Shown here piece after piece: positions 8,577 to 17,379 of a DNA stretch of 64,000 nt. The stretch is from Microvirga antarctica (GTDB lineage Bacteria; Pseudomonadota; Alphaproteobacteria; Rhizobiales; Beijerinckiaceae). The notes under the pieces are model-generated. The model saw only the letters and a list, made by a program, of their open reading frames with translations. It was not told the origin of the DNA and did not search any database. The position numbers and the translations under genes are program-made. The stretch spans positions 1 through 64,000 of the forward strand of contig NZ_JAGEMM010000009.1 of the NCBI RefSeq assembly GCF_017921815.1, read 5' to 3'. Each line of letters begins with the position of its first letter. Within the stretch, counting starts at the first letter, position 1.

Positions 8577-9356
8577 CTATCCATTCCTCACAGGATCTTT
8601 GAATGCACTGCAGAGCTTTTCCGATCCGCGCGCCAGAAGACCGACGTCGGAACCGACAGCCGTAAAGAGACAGCCGGCCTCGATATAAAGTCGTGCCAGT
8701 TCCTCATTGGCAGTCACGATTCCGGGAGCTTTTCCGAAGGCGCGGATACGACGCATCGCATTCTCGATCAGCGGGACAATAGTCGGGTTTTCGACTTCAC
8801 CATTCAAACCGAACGAGGCATGTAAGTCGGCCGGGCCGATGAACACGCCGTCGACGCCCTTGACATTGGCGATAGCCTCCAGCTGGTCCAAGGCGGCCTT
8901 GCTCTCGATCTGGACCAGGACGCAGAGCTCTTCGGCGGCCTGCGAAGGATAATTCCTGACGCGGCCAAAGCGGTTGGCGCGAACGGCGGCCGCGACGCCG
9001 CGCACGCCTTCTGGCGGATAGCGGGTATAGGCCACGGCCATAGCAGCCTCTTCGGCGTTCTGGATATAAGGAAAGAGAAGCGTCTGGACGCCAATATCGA
9101 GCAGTCTTTTCACCGTAACCATATCATTCCAGGGAACTCGGACGATCGGGTGGGTGGGATAAGGAGCGACCGCCTGGAGTTGATTGAAAACCGTATCGAT
9201 CTCGTTGGGTGAATGTTCCATGTCGATGAGTAGCCAGTCGAATCCGCTGCCCGCGATAATTTCCGTCGAATAGTTCGAGCATAGGCTGCACCAAATCCCG
9301 ATTTGCTGGTGATCGGACTGAATGGCGCGTTTGAACGCATTGACCGGCAGATCCAT
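8577..9356 (-). CDS. HpcH/HpaI-family aldolase
   Basis: 259 residues from the ATG at 9356, preceded by GGGGAAG; the frame stays open to 9539, but that would overlap the divergent GntR gene and add a non-family tail. Family motifs present: QIGIWCSL (substrate-side strand), FDWLLIDMEHSP (acidic metal-binding strand), VQIESKAALDQLEAI (Glu ligand) and VDGVFIGPADLHASFG. These are class II, divalent-metal pyruvate aldolases that cleave 2-keto-4-hydroxy acids to pyruvate and an aldehyde. In this cluster it would supply the C-C cleavage step. It is divergently transcribed from the GntR regulator gene. Confidence 0.85.
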   Translation of the reverse strand: MDLPVNAFKRAIQSDHQQIGIWCSLCSNYSTEIIAGSGFDWLLIDMEHSPNEIDTVFNQLQAVAPYPTHPIVRVPWNDMVTVKRLLDIGVQTLLFPYIQNAEEAAMAVAYTRYPPEGVRGVAAAVRANRFGRVRNYPSQAAEELCVLVQIESKAALDQLEAIANVKGVDGVFIGPADLHASFGLNGEVENPTIVPLIENAMRRIRAFGKAPGIVTANEELARLYIEAGCLFTAVGSDVGLLARGSEKLCSAFKDPVRNG

Positions 9357-9427
9357 TGTCTTCCCCGTAAAGTTGAGCCACAGACGCGACATTTCAGCCT
9401 GAGTCTGCAATCCGCGGACATTAGATG

Positions 9428-9453
9428 ATTTGACAGAATCTTTCAAATATGAT
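9428..9453. promoter_or_regulatory. Candidate operator in the aldolase/GntR divergent region
   Basis: ATTTGA (9428-9433) and TCAAAT (9443-9448) form an inverted repeat with a 9-base spacer. The right part reads TTTCAAATATGAT (9441-9453), which matches the site at 6455-6467 in 12 of 13 bases. The position just upstream of the GntR start fits autoregulation plus control of the aldolase gene. Confidence 0.45.
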
Positions 9454-9464
9454 TTACGATAATT

Positions 9465-10175
9465 ATGATTGGGTTGATCAAGATGGATGAGAATCTCGGA
9501 TACCGCTCGCTCCAGGAAATTCTGCGGCAGAAATTGCACCAGGCCATTCTCGGCGGACAGTATCAGCCGGGCGAGCGGCTAAACATCAACAAGCTCGCCA
9601 AGTACTACAACGTAAGTCCCGTCCCCGTGCGCGAAGTACTCAGGGCGCTCGAAGCGGAAGGGCTAATTTCCTTCACCCCGAATCGGGGAGCCGTCGTGAA
9701 GGCCCTCTCCATCGACGAGCTCCGAGAGACGTTCGCCATACGGATCGTTCTGGAAAGTCTCGCGGCCCGGGAGGCAGGATCACATCTCACCAAAAATGAT
9801 CTGAAGCGGCTCGATCAGCTCATAGCCGAGATGGACAAGACGGTCGACACCTCTGCTTGGCTCAGTCTGAATCAGGACTTCCATCTTCTGATTTATCAGG
9901 CCGCGTCTCTGCCGCGACTCTGTCATATCATTGTCAGTCTGTGGGCCATAGCCCGCCCGTATCTCGGCGTGTTCATGACGGAAGTCGACAACCTCGCCAA
10001 GGCTCAAACGGAGCACCGCGAGATCGTGGATGCTTATCGCCGCAATGATGCGGGCATGGCGTCAGTGATCATCGAGCAGCATCTCACGGATACGCGCAAT
10101 GTGGTGATGAGCGCATTCGAGCGTGCTGAACGAGTGAAACAGTCGCTGCCAGCCGATCTGACGCAGAAAAAATGA
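9465..10175 (+). CDS. GntR-family transcriptional regulator (FCD subfamily)
   Basis: 236 residues from 9465; an alternative ATG six codons later (9483) would give the more typical N-terminus, and neither has a clear ribosome binding site. The winged-helix domain spans about residues 10-80, with PGERLNINKLAKYYNVSP and VPVREVLRALEAEGLI as the GntR signature. The C-terminal FCD domain (about 90-220) has ETFAIRIVLESLAAREA and the two metal/ligand-binding His regions (LNQDFHLLIYQAA; TEHREIVDAY). FCD regulators usually repress catabolic genes until an organic acid or sugar acid binds. It sits between the aldolase and dehydrogenase genes, near two copies of a shared motif. Confidence 0.88.
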   Translation: MIGLIKMDENLGYRSLQEILRQKLHQAILGGQYQPGERLNINKLAKYYNVSPVPVREVLRALEAEGLISFTPNRGAVVKALSIDELRETFAIRIVLESLAAREAGSHLTKNDLKRLDQLIAEMDKTVDTSAWLSLNQDFHLLIYQAASLPRLCHIIVSLWAIARPYLGVFMTEVDNLAKAQTEHREIVDAYRRNDAGMASVIIEQHLTDTRNVVMSAFERAERVKQSLPADLTQKK

Positions 10176-10254
10176 TCTCTGCCAGGCAGCTTCCCTCTTC
10201 CCATTCAATGCAGGAGGTTCCAATCCCGGACCTGCATCTATCGGTTCAAAGGCG

Positions 10255-11256
10255 ATGACTGTGCGGAAGGTCTGTATCGTTTCCAAGACAGCACGATACC
10301 CGGACATCTTGGAGCGCTTCGCTGCCCGGGGCTGGCAGGCGGAATTTCGGACGCTCTCGGCGCGGCCAAGCGAAGACGAGGTACTCGCGGCACTACAGGG
10401 CGTCCACGGTGTCATTGCGGGTCCCGAACCTTACTCCCGACGCGTCCTGGAGAGCTTGCCCGACCTTCGTGCCATCGCCCGGACGGGCGTCGGATACGAT
10501 GAGATCGATGTTGCCGCAGCGACCGAACGGGGCGTGGCGGTCTGTACCACGCTGGGCACCAATGACCGCGCGGTCGCCGATCTCACAGTCGGGTTGATGA
10601 TCGCACTGGCGCGCGGAATCGTGCCGGCCCACGCCGATATCGCTGATCGCGGTCTCTTCCAGCGGCCCAACGCCATCGATTTCTCAGGCAAGACAGTAGG
10701 GCTGGTCGGGACGGGGGCGATCGGGAGGCATGTCGCGCGGCGGGTGAGAGCCTTCGATTGTGCGGTGCTCCTATACGACGTCACACAAGATCCGGCCTTC
10801 GCGCGTGAGGTCGACGGATCCTATGTCGACTTCGAAAGGCTCTTGCGGAAATCGGATTTCATCTCTCTGCACCTTCCCCTGTCACCCAGGACGCGCAACA
10901 TCATCAACACCGATGCGCTGATGCGGATGAAGCGGAGTGCCTTCCTTGTCAACACGGCGCGTGGCGGCGTTGTGGACGAGCATGCCTTGTGGCGCGCCTT
11001 GAGTGACGGAGTCATCGCGGGCGCCGCGCTCGATGTGTTCGAGAAGGAACCGCTCGTTGCGGAGAGCCCGCTCCGCTCACTGCCCAACGTAATTCTCACG
11101 CCGCATATGGGCGGCATCACCGCTGAAGCCATGCGTCGCGCCGCTCTACTGGCCGCGGAGCACGTGCATCATTTGCTTGAAGGCAGTCGCCCGTCATCAT
11201 GCATCAATGCTGAGGTACTCGACCATCCTCAGCCAATCCCCGCCAATCAATCTTAG
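10255..11256 (+). CDS. D-isomer-specific 2-hydroxyacid dehydrogenase (phosphoglycerate dehydrogenase-like)
   Basis: 333 residues with the two-domain fold of the D-2-hydroxyacid dehydrogenases. The NAD-binding motif GLVGTGAIG is at about 149-157. The catalytic Arg lies in NTARGGVVDEHAL, the Glu in FEKEP and the His in LTPHMGG. No C-terminal ACT domain, so biosynthetic serine synthesis is less likely than reduction or oxidation of a 2-hydroxy/2-keto acid in catabolism. It lies 80 bases after the GntR gene and 14 bases before the cyclase gene, heading a plus-strand run of three genes. Confidence 0.85.
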   Translation: MTVRKVCIVSKTARYPDILERFAARGWQAEFRTLSARPSEDEVLAALQGVHGVIAGPEPYSRRVLESLPDLRAIARTGVGYDEIDVAAATERGVAVCTTLGTNDRAVADLTVGLMIALARGIVPAHADIADRGLFQRPNAIDFSGKTVGLVGTGAIGRHVARRVRAFDCAVLLYDVTQDPAFAREVDGSYVDFERLLRKSDFISLHLPLSPRTRNIINTDALMRMKRSAFLVNTARGGVVDEHALWRALSDGVIAGAALDVFEKEPLVAESPLRSLPNVILTPHMGGITAEAMRRAALLAAEHVHHLLEGSRPSSCINAEVLDHPQPIPANQS

Positions 11257-11270
11257 CCTCCGGAGATCCG

Positions 11271-11939
11271 ATGCGCAGGCTCCTGTCCTATCCCTTCAGT
11301 CAGAATACGCCAACGTACCGCTTCAGCCCTCCAATCGTGATGTATGGGGTCCGGCTTATCGAGCGCGGCGATCTGTTCAACAGCTACCGGCTCGAAATGT
11401 GGAACCATCACGGCACCCATATCGACGGCCCGAACCATGCCGACGATTCCTGGAAAAAGCTGCATGAGTTTCCTTTGGACAGCTTCTTCTTCGAAAGGCC
11501 TGCGCTCATCGACATCCCGATGGGCGACTCGGACCTGGCCTCGCTCGAAGCGATGCAGGTCGCGACCGCTGATCTCGTCGATCCGGACGTGATTTTGGTC
11601 AGGAGCGGATGGACCGAGATCCGCCGGACCGATCCCGAGCGCTACACCAGCAGCAATCCAGGCATCAGCCCCGACGCGATCCGTTACCTGTTGGAGCGCT
11701 TTCCGAGCCTGAGAGCAATCGGCTTCGACAACGTCTCGCTTGGCGCCATGAAACGCTATGACGAAAATCATGAGACGCATCGGCTCTGGTTAAACCCCAA
11801 CCAGCCGCGCACCGACCGCATGATCATCGAAGATCTGAATCTCCCAGCAGACCTGCCAACTCCGAAGAGCCTGAGCGCGATCCCGCTCTTCATCGAAGGC
11901 ATCGACAGTTGCTGGGCCACCGTTATCGCAGAAGTTTGA
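11271..11939 (+). CDS. Cyclase-family (kynurenine formamidase-like) hydrolase
   Basis: 222 residues. The metal-binding signature HHGTHIDGPNH at residues 46-56 is the HxGTHxDxPxH motif of the Cyclase/KynB superfamily, whose members hydrolyse amide, formamide or lactone bonds with Zn or Mn. A second conserved region (AIGFDNVSLG) and the late His near the DENHETHR stretch also fit. The family includes N-formylkynurenine formamidases, isatin hydrolases and many unassigned amidases. It lies between the hydroxyacid dehydrogenase and RidA genes, so a hydrolytic step in the same pathway is likely. Confidence 0.8.
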   Translation: MRRLLSYPFSQNTPTYRFSPPIVMYGVRLIERGDLFNSYRLEMWNHHGTHIDGPNHADDSWKKLHEFPLDSFFFERPALIDIPMGDSDLASLEAMQVATADLVDPDVILVRSGWTEIRRTDPERYTSSNPGISPDAIRYLLERFPSLRAIGFDNVSLGAMKRYDENHETHRLWLNPNQPRTDRMIIEDLNLPADLPTPKSLSAIPLFIEGIDSCWATVIAEV

Positions 11940-11952
11940 AGGAGACGGAGTT

Positions 11953-12396
11953 ATGCATCCGGTCAACGGCCTACCCGTGGATGGCGATCGCCAATATCTG
12001 ATGCCGCCTGGACTCAACACGGCGCGCGCGCGGAACGCTGCCTATTCCTATGGCGTTCGAACAGGCGACGTGGTGTGGCTTGCGGGCCAGATCTCGCGAG
12101 AGGCGGACGGTAGCCTTGTCGGCTCGGGCGACATCGCGGCACAGACCATCCAGTGTTTCGAGAATATGCGTAAGGTGGTCGAAGAAGCCGGCGGAAGCAT
12201 GAACGATATCGTCATGACAACCACCTATATCACCGATCGAGCGCATCGAAATATTGTCAACGATATCCGACTGAAGTATTTCCACGCGCCCCATCTGCCG
12301 GCATCCACATTGATCGTCGTCGCTGCTCTCGCGTTGCCGGAATACCTCATCGAAATCGATGCTATCGCCGTTGTAAACCAGGGATCTCGATCGTAA
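11953..12396 (+). CDS. RidA/YjgF-family protein lacking the catalytic arginine
   Basis: 147 residues with the chorismate-mutase-like RidA fold: GVRTGDVVWLAGQISREADG, MRKVVEEAGGSMNDIV and the terminal PASTLIVVAALALPEYLIEI region (given here as its start and end, PASTL and YLIEI). In imine deaminases such as E. coli RidA the P-A-R-S-C segment holds the active-site Arg; here it reads P-A-S-T-L, so Arg is replaced by Ser. Proteins of this kind belong to RidA subgroups without 2-iminoacid deaminase activity and often occur in catabolic operons. A GGAGACGGAG ribosome binding site precedes the ATG. Confidence 0.85.
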   Translation: MHPVNGLPVDGDRQYLMPPGLNTARARNAAYSYGVRTGDVVWLAGQISREADGSLVGSGDIAAQTIQCFENMRKVVEEAGGSMNDIVMTTTYITDRAHRNIVNDIRLKYFHAPHLPASTLIVVAALALPEYLIEIDAIAVVNQGSRS

Positions 12397-12543
12397 AGCG
12401 GCACCGCCTCGTTCATCAATTGAAGCGCGGCATGACCGATTCTAAAACTCTTCCTGCGATTTGACACTCTCATGCAGCGATGGATGAGCGTACATTTGTG
12501 TAAAGTATCTTGTCTCGCTTTAATGCATGGCTGATTAGCGCTG

Positions 12544-13680
12544 ATGATCATTTCTGGACCCAATGACTACCGCGCCGCCGCGAGGCGTCGCCTGCCTCCA
12601 TTTCTGTTTCACTACGCGGATGGGGGTGCCTACGCCGAGACGACGTTGCGCCGGAATGTGGACGACCTCGCGTCCATCGCGCTCAGCCAGCGCGTGCTGC
12701 GAGATGTCTCCGGCGTCAGCACGGAAACCCTGCTGCTTGCTCAGAGTATTGCGATGCCGGTCGTCATCGCGCCCGTAGGTCTCGCAGGGATGTATGCGCG
12801 GCGAGGTGAAGTCCAGGCCGCCAAAGCAGCAGAGCGAAAGCGCGTTCCCTTCACACTTTCGACTGTCGCCGTCTGTTCAATCGAGGAAGTCCAGCGCGCT
12901 ACGGCACAGAGAATCTGGTTTCAACTCTATGTGCTGAAAGATCGCGGTTTCATGAAGAATGTGCTTGAGCGGGCGAAGGCCGCTGGTGTCGAGACGCTCG
13001 TCTTTACCGTCGACATGCCTGTGCCAGGCGCGCGGTACCGCGATAGGCATTCCGGGATGTCCGGCCCGGCCGGCCCGGCACGGCGCATTCTTCAAGCGAT
13101 GGCTCATCCGGCATGGGCATGGGATGTCGGCGTTCGCGGACGGCCACACGACCTCGGCAACATCTCATCTTACCTGCAGAAGACCATCGGGCTGACAGAT
13201 TACATTGCGTGGTTGGCGGAAAATTTTGATCCTTCGATTTCGTGGAAGGATCTCGAATGGATCAGGGACTTCTGGCAGGGGCCGATGATCATCAAAGGGA
13301 TCCTCGATCCTGCCGATGCAAAGGAAGCACTCGCATTCGGTGCGGACGGCATAGTCGTCTCTAACCACGGCGGACGCCAGCTCGATGGCGTCCTTTCAAG
13401 TGCCCGCGCGCTGCCGGCGATCGCAGAGGTAGTGAAGGGTAGACTGACACTTTTTGCTGATTCGGGTGTGCGCTCGGGTCTCGACATCATCCGGATGATC
13501 GCGCTGGGCGCCGATGCGGTCATGATCGGTCGACCTTTTGTTTACGCGCTGGCGACTGCCGGCGAGGCTGGCGTGCTCAACCTTCTCGATCTTCTGGAGC
13601 GGGAAATGCGGGTAGCGATGGCGCTGACCGGTGTCCGGACTGTCGGCGAGATCTCGTCGAACTGCTTGGCCGCAGCATAA
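12544..13680 (+). CDS. FMN-dependent alpha-hydroxy-acid oxidase/dehydrogenase
   Basis: 378 residues of the lactate/glycolate/mandelate oxidising family. The signature [10 protein letters not shown] near residue 270 carries the catalytic His and Arg; other FMN contacts include the N-terminal Tyr ([11 protein letters not shown]), PVGLAGM, the WFQLYV strand and the C-terminal [11 protein letters not shown]. No membrane anchor is obvious. It would oxidise an L-2-hydroxy acid to the 2-keto acid, complementing the D-specific dehydrogenase encoded at 10255. It stands alone after a 147-base gap, so it may have its own promoter. It is convergent with the M19-like gene at 13915. Confidence 0.88.
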   Translation: MIISGPNDYRAAARRRLPPFLFHYADGGAYAETTLRRNVDDLASIALSQRVLRDVSGVSTETLLLAQSIAMPVVIAPVGLAGMYARRGEVQAAKAAERKRVPFTLSTVAVCSIEEVQRATAQRIWFQLYVLKDRGFMKNVLERAKAAGVETLVFTVDMPVPGARYRDRHSGMSGPAGPARRILQAMAHPAWAWDVGVRGRPHDLGNISSYLQKTIGLTDYIAWLAENFDPSISWKDLEWIRDFWQGPMIIKGILDPADAKEALAFGADGIVVSNHGGRQLDGVLSSARALPAIAEVVKGRLTLFADSGVRSGLDIIRMIALGADAVMIGRPFVYALATAGEAGVLNLLDLLEREMRVAMALTGVRTVGEISSNCLAAA

Positions 13681-13914
13681 CGCGAGTGATGCCGGTTCGG
13701 CGTTTCCGTAAAATTTGTAGGATGGTTGGGTTCCTGGTTCGTCACAACGATCGCAAGCCGCTGCGCGCGACCGCGGAAATGTCGGCACGTCCTATCGAGA
13801 AATCGGCCGAATCCGGCAAGATCAGCCTTGTCGGAAACACCTGTCCTGGCTTCGTCGATTCAGCAGTGGTTGTCTGCTAGGTCTGAGCGACACCCGTCGA
13901 CCGTTGATTGAGAG

Positions 13915-14937
13915 CTAGCTCCAAACATCCTTTAGCACCCGGAGCCAGTTGCCAGACATCAACCTTTCCACATCAGCTTCCGAGTAGCCTCGCTGACGCA
14001 GGCCTTCAACGACGCGCGGAGTGGAGACGATCGACTGAAAATCGATGTTGAGGCGGGTGTCCCATTCGTACCAGGATCCAAGGATACCAGTGATGTTGGG
14101 ATAAAGGCCCCGAGGGCCGAATGACTTCTCCCATTTGTCCCGATTCGGTGTGTAACCTTCAGCGATATCACTTGCGAAGGCCACGTGTTCGATACCTGCG
14201 ATATTCACCATGTGATCCACGTGGTCGAGATAATCGCTCAATGTCGGTCTTGTCTCGTGCTTCACAGCGGGCGACCAGAGAACTGCGCCGATCAGACCAC
14301 CGTTCTTGGCGATTCCGCGAAGCAGATCATCCGGTTTATTGCGGGGGCTTGGGCAGACCGCGAAGGCGTTGGCGTGGCTGAAGACGACAGGTTCCTTCGA
14401 TTCAGCCAGATAGTCTGCGCTCGTGCGGTGCCCGCAATGGGATAGGTCGATGAGAAGGCGTTGACGATGCATCTCGGCGACCCAGGCCCGACCGGCCTCG
14501 GTGATTCCCTTATCGGCCTCGCCCATATCAGGCGCTCCTTGCCCGAAAACGGAGGGCTCGTTGTAGGTGGGTTGCAAGATCCGCATCCCGAGCCGCTTGA
14601 ATGTTGCAAGCAGCGCGACATCGTCTGCGACCATCAGCGAGTTCTGCGCGCCGACAATCACTCCGAGCTTGCCCTCTCGATGCGCCGTGGTGATATCGTC
14701 GACCGATCGGACCACCAATGCGATGTCGTCCATTGCCTCGATGGCGGCGAGATTGGCCTCAAGCTCCTTCAGGCTCTTTGGCAAATCCGACCATGGCTCC
14801 ACGGCGGTGAGATTTATCGCCGAGATTCCTCCCTGCAGCGTCCGCTCGAACTGTTCGCGCGTTACCGCTGCGCAGTTGAGGCCGTCAACAATCAACGGCT
14901 GGCGGGTGGGCATAGTGGCGGTCTGCAAAGACATCAA
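13915..14937 (-). CDS. M19 (renal dipeptidase-like) family protein lacking several metal ligands
   Basis: 340 residues, typical M19 length with no signal peptide. In canonical members the first metal site is H-x-D (DGHND) plus a Glu (VEGGH). Here the first motif reads VDGLNCA, giving Leu20 and Cys22, and the Glu position is Gln98 (GAQNS, by ungapped alignment to the following LGMR). The later ligands remain: His167 in DLSHC, His188 in FSHAN, RNKPDD and Asp257 in ASD. It therefore belongs to a divergent M19 subgroup annotated as 'membrane dipeptidase' without proof of activity. A close paralog is encoded at 19303. It is probably co-regulated with the XRE-cupin gene just upstream. Confidence 0.82.
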   Translation of the reverse strand: MMSLQTATMPTRQPLIVDGLNCAAVTREQFERTLQGGISAINLTAVEPWSDLPKSLKELEANLAAIEAMDDIALVVRSVDDITTAHREGKLGVIVGAQNSLMVADDVALLATFKRLGMRILQPTYNEPSVFGQGAPDMGEADKGITEAGRAWVAEMHRQRLLIDLSHCGHRTSADYLAESKEPVVFSHANAFAVCPSPRNKPDDLLRGIAKNGGLIGAVLWSPAVKHETRPTLSDYLDHVDHMVNIAGIEHVAFASDIAEGYTPNRDKWEKSFGPRGLYPNITGILGSWYEWDTRLNIDFQSIVSTPRVVEGLRQRGYSEADVERLMSGNWLRVLKDVWS

Positions 14938-14982
14938 GTTTCCCCCGTGATGGATGCTGGAACAAAGGTGGCGACGGCCGCG

Positions 14983-15597
14983 TCAGGCCGGCATGTCGCG
15001 GTAATTAACCCATAGGATGCGCGCAGTTCGAGATCCGGCGTTCAGAAAGCGATGCGGTCTGTGGCTAGAAAAGCGGAAGGTGTCGCCCTCCCCAAGCACG
15101 TGCCTGCGTCCGTCGACGATGAGCTCCATTCCCCCCTCCAGGATCATTCCCGCCTCTTCACCGTCGTGGACGTACGCTTCGTCACCGGAGCTTCCTCCCG
15201 GCTCCAGCGAGATCAGGTAGAGGTCCAGTCGCGGTATCTGTTCGAACGGCGTAATCCACCGCTTCTCCGCGCCGGTGCTCGGCATTTCCAGACTCTTATG
15301 CTCCGCCGGGCGTGCAACGATACGATGATGGGCATCGACTTCGTCGTCTGCCGGTCCGAACAACTCTCCAATTCCAACCTCGAGCGCATCGGCGAGACGC
15401 GCAAGGGTCCGCACAGACGCTGAAGATAGCCCGCGTTCGATCTGGCTGACGAAGCTGATGGAGAGGCCCGTCTCGATGGAGAGATCCTTGAGAGATTTCC
15501 CGCGCGCCTTGCGCAAATGGCGGATCCGCTCGCCGAGCGCTAGATTCGTCGGTTCGCCGCTGGCTGGCTCGACACGCACTTGTGCTCTTTCGGACAA
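14983..15597 (-). CDS. XRE-family regulator with C-terminal cupin domain
   Basis: 204 residues if the TTG at 15597 is used; that codon has GGAGGTGAG six bases upstream, while the frame remains open to an ATG at 15699 without a ribosome binding site. An XRE helix-turn-helix (LGERIRHLRKARGKSLKDLS, then SFVSQIERGLSSASVRTL) occupies about residues 18-75. A cupin domain (VHDGEEAGMILEGGMELIVD; GEGDTFRFSSHRPHRF) fills the C-terminal half. Such regulators (PuuR-like) sense small metabolites and control adjacent catabolic or transport genes. It sits between an M19-like gene and the divergent oligopeptide transporter operon, so those are the likely targets. Confidence 0.85.
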   Translation of the reverse strand: MSERAQVRVEPASGEPTNLALGERIRHLRKARGKSLKDLSIETGLSISFVSQIERGLSSASVRTLARLADALEVGIGELFGPADDEVDAHHRIVARPAEHKSLEMPSTGAEKRWITPFEQIPRLDLYLISLEPGGSSGDEAYVHDGEEAGMILEGGMELIVDGRRHVLGEGDTFRFSSHRPHRFLNAGSRTARILWVNYRDMPA

Positions 15598-15744
15598 CGT
15601 TCCCTCACCTCCAGCTACAGAATGCGAGAATAAAGTGAAAAATCTGTTTGTAAATTCATTGACGCTGCGTATCATAAAAAAAATTACAACACGGTCCATC
15701 TCAGGGGTCAGCTTCGGATCACGCGCCGCAACGGGAGATTATCC

Positions 15745-17271
15745 ATGCACAAAGCACTACGTTCGCTCCTTGTCGCCTCCGCTTTGCTTGCGGCTGCCGG
15801 CCTAGCGCCCGCAGCTCGGGCCCAGGCGCCCAAAACCCTGACGATCGCTCAGGGCTTCGATCCGCAGACGCTTTGGCCCAATGGAACGACCGCGTCGGAT
15901 AATCTCAATGCGGGAGGCGCGATTGTCGAGTCGCTTCTGTGGACCAACCCGGCAACCGGGAAGAACGAAGGATTGCTCGCCGAGAAGTGGGAGCAAACCT
16001 CACCGACCACGATGAAGCTGACGTTGCGGGGCAATGTCAGCTTCAGCAATGGCGAGCCAATGAATGCAGACGCCGTGGTGCACAGTTTCCGGGTCTTTAT
16101 GGACCCGAAGCAGGCGCCAGCCTACGCGAATTATGCAGCGGCGCTGGACAAGGTGGAGAAGATCGACGACCTGACGGTCGCGGTGCACACGAAGCATCCC
16201 TATCCGCCGTTCGAATTGATGCTGACCCAGGTCTATGTCACTCCGCCCGATTACTGGGCCAAAATCGGCCTTGAGGCGTTCGGGCAGAAACCGGTGGGGA
16301 CAGGACCATTCAAGTTGACCGAATGGGTCAAGGACAATCGCCTGGTGATGGAACGAAACAGCGCCTACTGGGGTAAAGGTCCGTCCGGCATAGACCGGAT
16401 CATCTGGCGTCCCGTCCCCGATGACACGTCGCGGGTCGCAGGGTTCGTTACGGGTGAATATGATCTTGCTACCAATATTCCGATCTCGGCTATCGAGGAA
16501 ATCAACAACCAGCCTGACCGGAAGGTGGTGGAGACTCCCAGTTATCGAATCTTCCAGCTGATCCAATCATCGCTTGAAGAGCATGGGAGCCCACTCGCCG
16601 ACAAGCGGGTGCGGCAGGCCCTGAACTATGCGATCGACAAGAAGGCTATCATCGATAATCTGTTCGCCGGACGTGCCTTTGCGCTTAACGGACAATTGCT
16701 GCGAAAAGAGCAACTCGGCTTCGATCCTTCGCTCAAGGATTATCCCTATGATCCGGAAAAGGCGAAGGCGCTCCTGCGTGATGCAGGATTTGCTAATGGT
16801 TTCGAGATCGTTTTCAAGTTTCCGTCAGGACGCTACGCTCAAGACAGGGAAGTGTCTGAAGCGATCGCCGGAATGCTTGCGAAAGTGGGGGTGCGTGCGA
16901 AGATGACTTCGCTGGAACCTGGTGAATTTCTTCGCCAGCTTCGCGCCCGTGAGCTTTGGCCCCTGGCCTATCTTGGACTTGCGCCTCTCGACGATCCTGA
17001 TTTCCAACTCGCCCAATATCGCTCCACCTGGCGCTACTCCTACATTCGGAACGCAGCTCTCGACGAATTGATCGATGCTGGCGCGAAAGAGGTCGACCGC
17101 GACAAACGCGCGGCCATCTACCGGAAAGCTGCACAGCTCATGCATGATGAGGCCCCGGTCGTGTTTCTCTTCGGGGGATACGATTTCTACGGCGTCAGCA
17201 ACAAGCTTGAAGGTATCGTGCCGCGGGGCGACCAGAGGTTCTTCCTGCAGAACGTTTCTCTCAAGCCCTGA
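15745..17271 (+). CDS. Oligopeptide-type ABC transporter substrate-binding protein (SBP_bac_5)
   Basis: 508 residues with a clear signal peptide (HKALRSLLVASALLAAAGL, cleavage after ARAQA), so periplasmic. SBP_bac_5 features include AEKWEQTSPTTMKLTLRGNV near residue 77, the Tyr-rich QVYVTPPDYW, and VRQALNYAIDKKAIID near 290. Members bind di- and oligopeptides, opines, glutathione or other amino-acid conjugates. It is the first gene of the plus-strand transporter operon and divergent from the XRE-cupin gene. It is followed after 108 bases by the permease gene. Confidence 0.9.
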   Translation: MHKALRSLLVASALLAAAGLAPAARAQAPKTLTIAQGFDPQTLWPNGTTASDNLNAGGAIVESLLWTNPATGKNEGLLAEKWEQTSPTTMKLTLRGNVSFSNGEPMNADAVVHSFRVFMDPKQAPAYANYAAALDKVEKIDDLTVAVHTKHPYPPFELMLTQVYVTPPDYWAKIGLEAFGQKPVGTGPFKLTEWVKDNRLVMERNSAYWGKGPSGIDRIIWRPVPDDTSRVAGFVTGEYDLATNIPISAIEEINNQPDRKVVETPSYRIFQLIQSSLEEHGSPLADKRVRQALNYAIDKKAIIDNLFAGRAFALNGQLLRKEQLGFDPSLKDYPYDPEKAKALLRDAGFANGFEIVFKFPSGRYAQDREVSEAIAGMLAKVGVRAKMTSLEPGEFLRQLRARELWPLAYLGLAPLDDPDFQLAQYRSTWRYSYIRNAALDELIDAGAKEVDRDKRAAIYRKAAQLMHDEAPVVFLFGGYDFYGVSNKLEGIVPRGDQRFFLQNVSLKP

Positions 17272-17379
17272 AACGCTCATCGCCACGGATGCTTCCGGAT
17301 CCGCGTGGTGCGCGACTTTGGTTGAGACCCTGCCGAAGCCCGAACTTCGGACGACGAAGCGGAGAAGGAGTCATCGCTC

